The notes under the pieces are model-generated. The model searched no databases. It had not been told where the DNA came from and saw nothing but the letters and a program-made list of their open reading frames with translations. DNA of 64,000 nt from Nocardia bovistercoris (GTDB lineage: Bacteria; Actinomycetota; Actinomycetes; Mycobacteriales; Mycobacteriaceae), in NCBI RefSeq assembly GCF_015674855.1, contig NZ_JADMLG010000020.1, forward strand, positions 58,542 through 122,541, in the 5' to 3' direction. Shown here one piece after another: positions 8,799 through 16,761 of the stretch. A program made the position numbers and the translations under genes. Numbering within the stretch: the stretch's first letter is position 1; every line of letters begins with the position of its first letter.

Positions 8799-8964
8799 TC
8801 AGCGGTTGTCGCGGCAGGCATCGGCGGTCGTGGTGATGCCGGTGACGTGGTGTGCCTCGCCGGAGGCGAGGAAGGCGCGGCGGTCGGTGACCTCGACTGC
8901 CGCGCGGGAGTCCGAGGGGCACGGCGTTCGGGTAGGCGCGGTCGGGGTTCGCGGCGACGAAGCG
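8799..8964 (-). pseudogene. Relic of a short-chain dehydrogenase C-terminus
   Basis: Reading the minus strand from 8964, one frame gives RFVAANPDRAYPNAVPLG. After one frame change near 8910 another frame gives AVEVTDRRAFLASGEAHHVTGI and ends at TGA 8801-8799. Joined, these match the C-terminal pattern of SDRs (LG...EV...AFLAS.EA..VTG). No N-terminal Rossmann part is present. This is a degraded fragment just upstream of the aldehyde dehydrogenase; its identification is by pattern only. Confidence 0.55.
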
Positions 8965-9012
8965 CCGCGTGCGGCGTGTCACTCACCGTTCGAGTAGTGA
9001 CCTACATCTCAC

Positions 9013-9041
9013 ATCAAAATACAAACATCGTCAGATGTCAA
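9013..9041 (-). promoter_or_regulatory. Promoter-like element upstream of aldehyde dehydrogenase 1
   Basis: On the minus strand TTGACA (9041-9036), a 17-base spacer and TTTGAT (9018-9013) form a sigma70-like promoter in an AT-rich patch. It lies just upstream of the SDR relic and reads through it into the aldehyde dehydrogenase. The flanking halves ACATCT and AGATGT form an inverted repeat around it, a possible operator. Confidence 0.5.
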
Positions 9042-9058
9042 TTGTTTCGCTGTAATTG

Positions 9059-11524
9059 TCATCGGCCGACACCGGTCGCGTCGACAACGGTTCCGGTGCG
9101 AACTTCCGCGACCACCGCGAGCTGCGTCGATGCGTCGCTCGGCGGCGGTTGCAGCACGCCCGCGCGCACCAATTCATCGATCTCCTCGGCTCCCATGCCG
9201 AGCAGTTCGCCGCAGATCGACCGTGTCTGCTCGCCCGCGACCGGCGCTGGCCGCACCGGCGGGTCGGCGATCTCGGTGAACGCCGCGGCGCGCGCGACGC
9301 CGGGCAGCCCGGCGAGCAGCAGCGGGTGCTCGATCGTCGTGAACGAGATCCGCTCGCTCAACTGTGGGTCGTCGAGCAGTTGCGGCAACCGCGCCATCGC
9401 GCCCGCTGGCACGCCCGCCTCTTGCAGACTCGCCGCGGCGACGCCGGGCTCGCGCTCACGCAGCCAAGCGGCGAGCACGGACTCGATCTCGCCTCGATCG
9501 GCGACACGGCCTGCCGCCGTGGCGAATCGCGCGTCGGCCGCCAGGTCGGGACGGTCCAACGCCTCGCACAGCGCGAACCACTCGCGATCCTCGCGAACCG
9601 TGACCACACACCACTCGTCCTCGCCGCGACACGCGTACACCCCGCTCGGCGCGGCATCGGGGTCGGAGTTGCCGGTCGCGCGGACGGTCCCCGGCCGCAG
9701 CCCGTCGACGACGAGTTGGGTACCGAGTTGCACGAGCGCCGTATCAGCTTGCGCCACTTCCAGATGTGCGCCACGTGCGGTTCGGGTGCGCTCGATCAGC
9801 GACGCGAGCACCCCGACCGCCGTGACGTGTGCCGCGATGTGGTCGGGGTAGACGGTGGCGCCGTCGCACAGCAGTTCGTCGTTGTCGGGATAGCGCCACA
9901 GCGCCGAGACACCGCACGACGCGCGCACCAACGGGCCGTACCCGAGCCGCGTTCGCCAGGGACCCGCGTCACCGAACGCGCTGGATTCGGATACCACTAT
10001 GCCGGGATTGATCTCGGCCAGCGCCGCGTAGGAAAACCCCATCGATGCCAGGGTTCCCGGTTTGAAGTTCGCGAGCACGACGTCGGCGTCCGCGACCAAT
10101 CGACGGAATATCTCGGCTCCCCGTGGACTGCGCAGATCGAGGCCGAGGCTGCGCTTGTTGCGATGCCCCCACGCCACGGACGCGGCCAGAGCCGCGCCGC
10201 GTTTGGACTGGCGCAAGCCGTCCGGGAAGTTCGTGTTCTCGATCTTGACGACATCGGCGCCGTAGTCGGCGAACTGGCGGCTCAGTTCGGCGCCGAACAC
10301 GATGACACCGAGGTCGAGGACACGCAACCCGTCCAGCGGCGCGGTATCCGGACTTCGGCGACCGGCGCCGCGGACCGCGCTCGCGGGCACGGAGCGCATC
10401 GACACGGAATCGTCGTGCTCCCCGAGTTCGGGCGCCCGACCACGGATCCCGGCGCGCTCGCCGCCGATTCGAAGGTATCCGGACGGCACCCGCGCCCGGC
10501 GTCCGGCGGCGATCTCCGCGTCGACGATCGCGCCGGACACCGCGAAATGCTCGGTCTCGAGCACCTCGGTCAGCGAGTGCACGCCACCGACGGGTACACC
10601 CCGCCGCGCCCCCTCGGCGACGAGTTCCCCCTGGGTGCGCTCCGCGAACAGCGCTTCGATCAGCGGACGCAGTCGGGCCGCGGCCGCGAACCTGGCGGGA
10701 ATGGTGTCGTATCTCGGATCGGCGAATTCGGCGGGCGCTCCGAGCCATTCGAACATCGCGCGCCACTGGCGCCGCGCCAGCAGACAGATACGCACCTGAC
10801 CGTCCTTGCACGGGAACACCGGATAGAATTCCGCCGCGTTCGGCCGGTCGCGAGGAAAATCCTCCGACCGACCCGCCGCCGCCGAACCCTGGGTGCCGAA
10901 GCCGGGGTCGAAACCGTGGACCATGGCCTCGTACGCGGACAGATCCACCGATTCCCCACTGCCGGTCTCGAGACGCCGGTAGTAGGCGAGCAGTGCCGCC
11001 CACGCGGCGTGCACACCGACGGTCCCCTCCACCAGGCCGGGCGGTGGCAGCAACGGCTCGGCGCCGGGAGCTCCCGATCGTGACAGGACTCCTGACATCG
11101 CGTACAACACCGGCTCACTCGCGACCCAGCGCCGGTACGGCCCGGTCCGTCCGAAACCGGTGATCGAGACCCAGACCAATTCGGGTGTGGCGCCGCGGAT
11201 GTCGTTCGCCCCGACACCGCGGTCCTCGAGCACGCCGGGCCCGAGGGATTCGACGACGATGTCCGCGGTCGCGGCGAGCGCGCGGAACCGATCGCGGCCC
11301 CCCTCGTCGTCGAGGTCGACGGTGATTCCCAGCTTGTTCGCGTTGTGGAGCGCGAACGGGATGCTGATCCCGTCGACGACAGGTGTCGCATGCCGGGAGC
11401 GTGATCCGGTCGGGGGCTCCACCCGGATCACTTCCGCCCCGAGGTCGGCGAGGTATCGGCCGCAGGACTCACCGAGCCCGTCGGTGAGGTCGAGTACGCG
11501 AATCCCGTGCAAGGGAAGTGCCAT
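9059..11524 (-). CDS. CaiB/BaiF family III CoA-transferase, double-domain
   Basis: Transfers CoA between carboxylic acids. At 821 residues it is twice the usual 400: residues 1-400 begin LHGIRVLDLTDG and residues about 400-821 begin LDGLRVLDLGVI, so two complete family III domains are fused in tandem. Family III enzymes form interlocked dimers, and a fusion could give a pseudo-dimer in one chain. The start ATG 11524 has GGAG upstream. It follows aldehyde dehydrogenase 2 by 39 bases and is the last gene of the operon that starts at 14975. It may activate the carboxylated substrate or recycle CoA; the acids are unknown. Confidence 0.9.
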   Translation of the reverse strand: MALPLHGIRVLDLTDGLGESCGRYLADLGAEVIRVEPPTGSRSRHATPVVDGISIPFALHNANKLGITVDLDDEGGRDRFRALAATADIVVESLGPGVLEDRGVGANDIRGATPELVWVSITGFGRTGPYRRWVASEPVLYAMSGVLSRSGAPGAEPLLPPPGLVEGTVGVHAAWAALLAYYRRLETGSGESVDLSAYEAMVHGFDPGFGTQGSAAAGRSEDFPRDRPNAAEFYPVFPCKDGQVRICLLARRQWRAMFEWLGAPAEFADPRYDTIPARFAAAARLRPLIEALFAERTQGELVAEGARRGVPVGGVHSLTEVLETEHFAVSGAIVDAEIAAGRRARVPSGYLRIGGERAGIRGRAPELGEHDDSVSMRSVPASAVRGAGRRSPDTAPLDGLRVLDLGVIVFGAELSRQFADYGADVVKIENTNFPDGLRQSKRGAALAASVAWGHRNKRSLGLDLRSPRGAEIFRRLVADADVVLANFKPGTLASMGFSYAALAEINPGIVVSESSAFGDAGPWRTRLGYGPLVRASCGVSALWRYPDNDELLCDGATVYPDHIAAHVTAVGVLASLIERTRTARGAHLEVAQADTALVQLGTQLVVDGLRPGTVRATGNSDPDAAPSGVYACRGEDEWCVVTVREDREWFALCEALDRPDLAADARFATAAGRVADRGEIESVLAAWLREREPGVAAASLQEAGVPAGAMARLPQLLDDPQLSERISFTTIEHPLLLAGLPGVARAAAFTEIADPPVRPAPVAGEQTRSICGELLGMGAEEIDELVRAGVLQPPPSDASTQLAVVAEVRTGTVVDATGVGR

Positions 11525-11563
11525 CGTCTGCTCCGTGTGATCCGTGCGAGGTAGCGCTCCTGC

Positions 11564-13012
11564 TCAGAGCGCCCCGAAGTAAATGGATTTCGCGCTGTAG
11601 TAGGGCGTGAGCCCTTCCGGGCCGAGCTCACGCCCGAGACCCGATGCCTTGACACCGCCGAAAGGCGCCGCCAGGTCGAGCGCGTAGTGGTTGACGCCGA
11701 CCGTTCCGCTGTGGATTCGATCGGCCAGGGCGAGGCCGCGCTCCTCGTCGGAGGTCCACACGGTGCCGCCGAGGCCGTAGTCGGAGTCGTTGGCGATCGC
11801 GACCGCCTCGTCTTCGTCTTCGTACTCGGTGATCGTCAGCACCGGACCGAAGATTTCCTCCCGCGCGATGCGTGCCGCGTTGTCGACGCCCTCGAACACC
11901 GTGGGTTCGACGAACCATCCCGCCCCCCGCTGCGCCACCGCGCCGCCGCCCGTGGTGACGCGGTATCCCGCGGCTCGTCCCATATCGATGTACCCGAGCA
12001 CTCGATCGCGCTGCGCGGCGCTGACGAGCGGCCCGATCTGCGTCGAGCGGTCGAGCGGGTCACCGATCACCAGGCCGCGCACGGTTTCGGTCACCAGCTC
12101 GACCACCTGGGAGTACAGCGCTCGGGGCGCGAGGATCCTGGTGCCCGCGTGGCAGGTCTGGCCGTTGTTCACCAGCGATACTTCGAGCAGTTTCGCGGCG
12201 AAGAGTTCCAGATCGGCGTCGACGGTCACGATCGACGCCGACTTGCCGCCCAGTTCGAGGGTCACGGGGCGCAGGAGCCGCCCACACACTTCGCCGATGG
12301 CGCGGCCCGCGGGGGTCGAGCCGGTGAAAGCCACCTTGTCGACGCCGGGATGCCGGACCAGGTGCGCACCGACCTCTCGGCCGCCCGGTACCACATTCAC
12401 GACACCCGCGGGCAGGCCCGCTTCGACTGCCGCGTCCGCGAAAACGAAAGCGTCCAGGGATGTTTCGGGTGCGGGTTTGAGAACGACCGTGCAGCCCGCG
12501 GCCAAGGCGGGCGCGATCTTCATCGCGGCGATGGATTGCGGATAGTTCCACGGCGTGATCGCCGCGACCACGCCGACCGGTTCGCGCCGCACCACGGTGC
12601 GGCCGCCGAGCGCGCTCGGGCGTACATCGTCGCGATCGACCGATCGAATCAGGTCGGCGTAGTACTTCATCATGAGGCCCGGCGCGTAGCCGTTGACGCC
12701 GACCGACAGTCTTATCGGCATTCCGTTCTCGCGGCTGGTCAGTGCCGCGGTCTGCTTGGCGCGTGCGTGCAACGCCGCGGCGAAACGATCCAGGTGCTCG
12801 GCGCGCCGCGCGGGCGCGAGGGCACGCCACCCGATCAGCGCACGTCCCGCCGACCCGACCGCTGCGTCGATATCGGTTTCGCTCGCCGTCGCCGACCAGC
12901 CGAGTGTCGTTCCGGTGGCGGCCTCGAGCACCTCCAAACCGTCGCCGTGTTCCGGCAGTGTCCACTCGCCATCGACGAACAAGGCGGGGCGGTCCAGAGT
13001 GTTGGTGTCCAT
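11564..13012 (-). CDS. Aldehyde dehydrogenase 2
   Basis: A second 482-residue NAD(P)-dependent aldehyde dehydrogenase with LELGGKSASIV, the catalytic Cys in NNGQTCHAG, and the C-terminal APFGGVKASGLGRELG motif. It differs clearly from aldehyde dehydrogenase 1, so the two probably act on different intermediates. The start ATG 13012 has AAGGATC upstream. It lies 15 bases after the Ltp2-like gene in the same operon. If that protein releases an aldehyde or ketone by retro-aldol cleavage, this enzyme could oxidise an aldehyde product, which is inference. Confidence 0.92.
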   Translation of the reverse strand: MDTNTLDRPALFVDGEWTLPEHGDGLEVLEAATGTTLGWSATASETDIDAAVGSAGRALIGWRALAPARRAEHLDRFAAALHARAKQTAALTSRENGMPIRLSVGVNGYAPGLMMKYYADLIRSVDRDDVRPSALGGRTVVRREPVGVVAAITPWNYPQSIAAMKIAPALAAGCTVVLKPAPETSLDAFVFADAAVEAGLPAGVVNVVPGGREVGAHLVRHPGVDKVAFTGSTPAGRAIGEVCGRLLRPVTLELGGKSASIVTVDADLELFAAKLLEVSLVNNGQTCHAGTRILAPRALYSQVVELVTETVRGLVIGDPLDRSTQIGPLVSAAQRDRVLGYIDMGRAAGYRVTTGGGAVAQRGAGWFVEPTVFEGVDNAARIAREEIFGPVLTITEYEDEDEAVAIANDSDYGLGGTVWTSDEERGLALADRIHSGTVGVNHYALDLAAPFGGVKASGLGRELGPEGLTPYYSAKSIYFGAL

Positions 13013-13027
13013 GTCGATCCTTGGCTG

Positions 13028-14212
13028 TCAGAGGGTGTCTTCGTGGCCGAACAGCGTCGAGCTGACCAGCGGCGCCATCGGGCCGCCGATGAACAACGAG
13101 GTCCGCGCGCCGGGAACCGGGTTGGTGGAACTGCCGCGGATCTGGCGTACGGCTTCGACGGCGAGCCCCATGCCGTTGACGAACGAGTCGGCGATGTTCC
13201 CGCCGCTGGTATTGACCGGAAGTTTCCCGATACCGGCCGTCAGATTGTCGACGGTGAGCACGTCGCCCGCGGCCGGTCCCGGCGGGACGAGCCGATGATC
13301 GATCAACGCGGCGACCGCCGGACCGCTGAAGTTCTCGTACACCTGCACGACGTCCACGTCCTCGGGCCCGAGCGCCGCGCCCGCCCAGAGCCGATCGGCG
13401 ACGCCCGCGCGACCGGGACGACCGGCGAAGCCCGCGCTGGTGTACATGTCGTCGTTGTCGACGATCGAGGAGTAGCCTCCCGGCGCGCCCTGCGCCCCTG
13501 CCAGCCAGTAGGCCGCGTCCGGACGGATCTGTCGCGCGCGCTCGGCGCCGACCAGTACCAGGGCGGCCGCGCCGTCGCTCTCGCGCGAGCAGTCGAAGAG
13601 GTGGAAGGGTTCGGTGATCAGCCGCGAACCCGCATAGGCGGCCTCGTCCAGCGGCTTGCCGTATCCGGCGGCGGTCGGGTTGTTCTGGGCGTGCCGGTAG
13701 GCGGCCAGTACCAGGGAACGCATCGCCTCCCGTGGCACGCCGTCGTGTTCGAGCAGGCGTTGGGTCCGCAACGCGCATACCTGGGCGGGCGAACCGACGC
13801 CGTGCGCGAGGTAGTGCGGCCCGTAGAAGTATTTGGCATAGCCGAGGCGACCGGTGTCCTGCTGCGCCATCGCGCGGTAGACGACGACCGCCTCGGCCTG
13901 TCCGGTGGCGATGGCCACCGCGGCGTTGTTGATCGCGGCGGCTACCGACCCGCCGCCACCGCCCCACATCATGGTCGACCACCGAACGTCCTCGACGCGG
14001 AGTGCGCCGCCGAGGGTCGCGCCGTCGTGGCCGCCGCCCGCGTAGGAGACGAAGCCGTCTAGTTCGCTCGGCGAGATTCCCGCGTCGGCGCACGCCGCCA
14101 CGATCGCCTCCAACGTCATGCGCAGCTCGCCGTGCGGCGATTCACCACGCCGGTAATGCGATTCGGCGACGCCGACAACGGCGGCGACGCCACGCAGGCG
14201 AACGCCGCTCAT
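13028..14212 (-). CDS. Thiolase-fold lipid-transfer-type protein (Ltp2-like), probable retro-aldolase
   Basis: A 394-residue thiolase-superfamily protein. The usual nucleophile region reads WGGGGGSVAAAI, without the reactive cysteine of a classical thiolase. The segments VYENF and NTSGG...NGMGL...EAVRQIRG resemble Ltp2-type proteins. Ltp2 with a DUF35 partner (ChsH2) is known to catalyse retro-aldol cleavage of steroid side-chain CoA esters, and here the DUF35 gene is directly upstream with an ATGA overlap. The start at ATG 14212 is set by that overlap. It probably releases a short acyl-CoA from a beta-hydroxyacyl-CoA; the substrate is inferred only. Confidence 0.85.
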   Translation of the reverse strand: MSGVRLRGVAAVVGVAESHYRRGESPHGELRMTLEAIVAACADAGISPSELDGFVSYAGGGHDGATLGGALRVEDVRWSTMMWGGGGGSVAAAINNAAVAIATGQAEAVVVYRAMAQQDTGRLGYAKYFYGPHYLAHGVGSPAQVCALRTQRLLEHDGVPREAMRSLVLAAYRHAQNNPTAAGYGKPLDEAAYAGSRLITEPFHLFDCSRESDGAAALVLVGAERARQIRPDAAYWLAGAQGAPGGYSSIVDNDDMYTSAGFAGRPGRAGVADRLWAGAALGPEDVDVVQVYENFSGPAVAALIDHRLVPPGPAAGDVLTVDNLTAGIGKLPVNTSGGNIADSFVNGMGLAVEAVRQIRGSSTNPVPGARTSLFIGGPMAPLVSSTLFGHEDTL

Positions 14213-14664
14213 GCCCGATCTCCCGACCGTGCCGAGCGGCGCCAGCGCAGCAGCGGCCATGTGGCGCCTTCCTCGAGTTCGAATTCCCCGATCACGTGGT
14301 CGCCGATGCGCACCTGATCCGTGCCGTCTCCGAGGAGGATGCCGAGTACTCTGCGGTCACCGGCGTCGGGCAATGCGACGAGGACGGTCGTGTATGGCAC
14401 CCGATGGGCGAGTTCGGTGATGAACGGGTAGTGGCTGCGCGACCAGCTGTAGACGACGCCGCTCGGTTCGACCGGTTCCCAGCCGGGGTCGAAGGTGTAG
14501 CAGTTGCCGCAGATCCATTGCGGGCCCCAGATCCACTCGCGGCACCGCCCGCACCGTTGCAGTCGCAGTTCACCGGCGCGCAAGCCGTCCCAGTACGGCT
14601 GGTCGAGCCCGTCGGGCTCCGGGCCCCAGGGCAGATCGAGCGCGGGGGGCCGACGCTCGCTCAC
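14209..14664 (-). CDS. DUF35 / OB-fold zinc protein, partner of the Ltp2-like protein
   Basis: A 151-residue acyl-CoA-associated OB-fold protein. An N-terminal rubredoxin-like zinc ribbon has four cysteines at about 38, 41, 52 and 55 (CGRC and CGNC), followed by an OB-fold with GVVYSWS. The start is GTG 14664, overlapping the stop of the preceding gene as GTGA; an ATG at 14712 would lie inside that gene. Proteins of this type form complexes with thiolase-fold enzymes and complete their active site or acyl-CoA channel. It sits between the NTF2-like gene and the Ltp2-like gene. Confidence 0.88.
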   Translation of the reverse strand: MSERRPPALDLPWGPEPDGLDQPYWDGLRAGELRLQRCGRCREWIWGPQWICGNCYTFDPGWEPVEPSGVVYSWSRSHYPFITELAHRVPYTTVLVALPDAGDRRVLGILLGDGTDQVRIGDHVIGEFELEEGATWPLLRWRRSARSGDRA

Positions 14665-14975
14665 GAGAGCGTCCCGGCGACCGGGAAGTTCTCGAGTGCG
14701 ACTGCCTTCCACCGGCCGTCGCGCGTTTCCCAGATGGAACGGAGCCCGATCGGACCGTCGGCGGTCTGGTACACCGTCTCGCCGATACCGGCGCCGCCCT
14801 CGACGCGGACATTCTTGATCTCGAACGCGTCCACCGCCGCGCGGGGGACGACGACACCGTCGAACGCGGTCGCGAGGTTCTCTTCGGCGATGTCGGCCAA
14901 CGCGGCTCCGATGTCGCCGGATACGACCTTTCCGACGTGTCGTTCGTACAGTTCGGCGAAATCCTCCGTTGACAT
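14661..14975 (-). CDS. Small NTF2/SnoaL-like protein
   Basis: A 104-residue protein, first gene of a minus-strand operon that continues with DUF35, the Ltp2-like protein, aldehyde dehydrogenase 2 and the CoA-transferase. AAGGAG precedes the ATG at 14975. The helical N-terminus followed by an IWETRDGRWKAVALENF strand pattern suggests the cone-like NTF2 fold. Such small proteins can be isomerases, dehydratases or accessory subunits. Coupling to the DUF35 gene suggests it acts with the aldolase-like complex. Fold and role are inference. Confidence 0.7.
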   Translation of the reverse strand: MSTEDFAELYERHVGKVVSGDIGAALADIAEENLATAFDGVVVPRAAVDAFEIKNVRVEGGAGIGETVYQTADGPIGLRSIWETRDGRWKAVALENFPVAGTLS

Positions 14976-15038
14976 GTCGAAACTCCTTCTTCGGGATGCG
15001 TCGAGCCGGGGCGAATCGATCTCGATCGAATGAAATTA

Positions 15039-15055
15039 ACCTTAAGCCATTAGAT
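15039..15055 (-). promoter_or_regulatory. Degenerate copy of the cluster operator (site D)
   Basis: Minus-strand ATCTAATGGCTTAAGGT keeps the full left half ATCTAATG and the central CT of operators A and C but differs in the right half (three mismatches outside the variable base). It is about 65 bases upstream of the NTF2-like gene, a suitable place to control the aldolase operon. Confidence 0.4.
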
Positions 15056-15103
15056 TAATGTAGGCAATGTCGCCCGGCGAGCGAGTCGGCGCGGGCCGTT
15101 CGG

Positions 15104-16591
15104 CTACTCGCGGGCGAATTCGAACTCGCCGTCCGCGCGAACCCCGATCGACGCACCGGCGACGTCGACCTCGATCAACCGGGCCAGCGTGTCGGGGTGG
15201 ACGGCGCTCGCGAGCGTTCGACCACCGTCCGGTGTTCGCGCGGCGACGAACCCGCGTTCGGGTGCGCCCGCGCGGTCGTATGCCACCGTCCACGACTCCA
15301 CCGAGGCGACGCCGACGAAGTCGGGATGCGCCGTTGTCGTCGGTTCTCGATCGACCAGCGCCTGCACGTTCTCGCGCCGGAAGCCCGCCTTCGGCGGCTC
15401 CGTTCGGTAGACCCCGAAGGCGTGCTTGGTCAGGTAGCCGCCGTTGGCGGTGATCAACCCGTAGTCCGCGGGCGATTCGCGCAGCCGGGTGGCCAATGTC
15501 GCGATGGCGTGCGTGCTGTAGTTGTTCCACGGCCCGCCCGCGAAGCTCAGCCCACCCGTCACGGTGAGCGGTCGTCGCGAATCACGCAGCGGCAGACCGA
15601 GTTCGGCGGCGGCCACCTGCACCGCGGACGGGAAGCACGAATACACGTCCACGTGCGCGAGGTCATCGACGCCGATACCGGACAGTTCGAGGACGCGGGC
15701 GCCCGCGACGCGGATGGCGGGCGAGCGGTCGAGCGCCGCGCGTTCCGCGATATCGAAGGTGTCGTGCGCCTCGACGCCCGCGTGGGGAAACACCCACTTG
15801 TCACGGGAGATGCCGAGTCGGGCGGCGGCCTCGACCGAACACAGCAACAACGCGGCGCCCTGGTCGACCATATTGTTGGAATTCAGCAACTTCGTATAGG
15901 GCAGGCTGATCCAGCGATTGTCCGCCGACGGCGTGATGATCTCGGCGGCGGTGTATCCGCGGCGCGTCCACGCGTGCGGATTGGACACCGCGACCTCGCT
16001 GAAGCCCGACCACAGCGCACCGATCAGCGCCCGATGCGCCTCGGTGGAGCGGCCCGCGCCGACCCGCAGCGCCTGTTCGAACAGCGGGTAGACGTAGGCG
16101 GGCCGGTCGAGCCGCGCACGCTGCTCGGTGACCGACCGCATTGGCACTTCGTCGACCAGCGACTCGGCCTTCGCGACCGACTCGTCCTGCACGGTCCAGT
16201 CCGGGCGAACTCCGCGTGCCCGCTCCCGCATACGGGTCCGCCACGACTCCGCCCCGCCGACGAGCACGACATCCGCGCGACCCGCCGCGATGTCCTCGCA
16301 CGCACCGTTCACCAGGACCTGCGGGGTACTGCCGCCGCTACCGGTGTAGCCGGTGTGGCGCGGCGTCGCGCCGATCCGCGCACCGACCAGCGCACCGGGA
16401 TCGCGGTATCGCCACGACAGCATGCCGACCAGCCGCACGGAATCGACGAGTTCGAGCGCCTTCTCGCTACCGGCCTCATCGGCGGCGGCACGGGCCGCCG
16501 CCACGATCAGGTCGACGGGTTCGCGCGCACCGGCACGACCGTCGACCTGGCCGCCACCGACGAGCACCGGGGTTCTCGGATCGAGGCTCAT
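15104..16591 (-). CDS. Thiolase-like protein, TLP1-type with extra C-terminal domain
   Basis: A 495-residue thiolase-superfamily protein, about 100 residues longer than a thiolase. The region GSGGSTPQVLVNGACEDI replaces the classical nucleophile loop, and FAGGPWNNYSTHAI and GGYLTKHAFGVY are typical of acetyl-CoA acetyltransferase-like proteins with an additional C-terminal domain (thiolase-like protein type 1). The start ATG 16591 overlaps a small upstream ORF as ATGA. Classical thiolase activity is doubtful because the usual cysteine and GHP motif are not evident. It may bind a CoA ester in the same pathway. Confidence 0.8.
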   Translation of the reverse strand: MSLDPRTPVLVGGGQVDGRAGAREPVDLIVAAARAAADEAGSEKALELVDSVRLVGMLSWRYRDPGALVGARIGATPRHTGYTGSGGSTPQVLVNGACEDIAAGRADVVLVGGAESWRTRMRERARGVRPDWTVQDESVAKAESLVDEVPMRSVTEQRARLDRPAYVYPLFEQALRVGAGRSTEAHRALIGALWSGFSEVAVSNPHAWTRRGYTAAEIITPSADNRWISLPYTKLLNSNNMVDQGAALLLCSVEAAARLGISRDKWVFPHAGVEAHDTFDIAERAALDRSPAIRVAGARVLELSGIGVDDLAHVDVYSCFPSAVQVAAAELGLPLRDSRRPLTVTGGLSFAGGPWNNYSTHAIATLATRLRESPADYGLITANGGYLTKHAFGVYRTEPPKAGFRRENVQALVDREPTTTAHPDFVGVASVESWTVAYDRAGAPERGFVAARTPDGGRTLASAVHPDTLARLIEVDVAGASIGVRADGEFEFARE

Positions 16592-16761
16592 GGCCGCACC
16601 GCGCCCCGAAATCGCCGCCGACTCCGCGGTTTCGGACAGCCGCCGACGGTCGTGGTCGAACATCTCGGTTTCCAGCGTTTCACGACATCCTCGCAATTCT
16701 TTGTGTCCGATCGGCCGAGCTGGTCTCGCGCCCCGATACCCCCGCTGATCGTCTCCGTCAT
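16588..16761 (-). CDS. Small ORF coupled at both ends (possible gene or eroded gene)
   Basis: A 57-codon frame fills exactly the gap between the acyl-CoA synthetase and the thiolase-like gene, with a 4-base ATGA overlap on each side. Such double coupling is unlikely by chance and suggests a real or recently shortened gene. The predicted peptide (MTETISGG...) is rich in Arg, Ser and Thr and matches no family I know, and it looks poorly protein-like in its second half. A frameshifted remnant of a larger gene is an equal possibility. Confidence 0.35.
   Translation of the reverse strand: MTETISGGIGARDQLGRSDTKNCEDVVKRWKPRCSTTTVGGCPKPRSRRRFRGAVRP

Noticed and set aside
9059..11524. Loss of the catalytic aspartate in the N-terminal CoA-transferase domain (Glu199 at the apparent position)
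   Set aside because: The motif has another Asp at 194 and the alignment by eye does not settle which residue is catalytic.
9056..14093. Very long open frames antisense to the CoA-transferase, aldehyde dehydrogenase and Ltp2-like genes (up to about 790 codons)
   Set aside because: They mirror codon positions of well-supported genes in high-GC DNA, have Arg/Gly/Pro/Ala-rich low-complexity translations and no family motifs.
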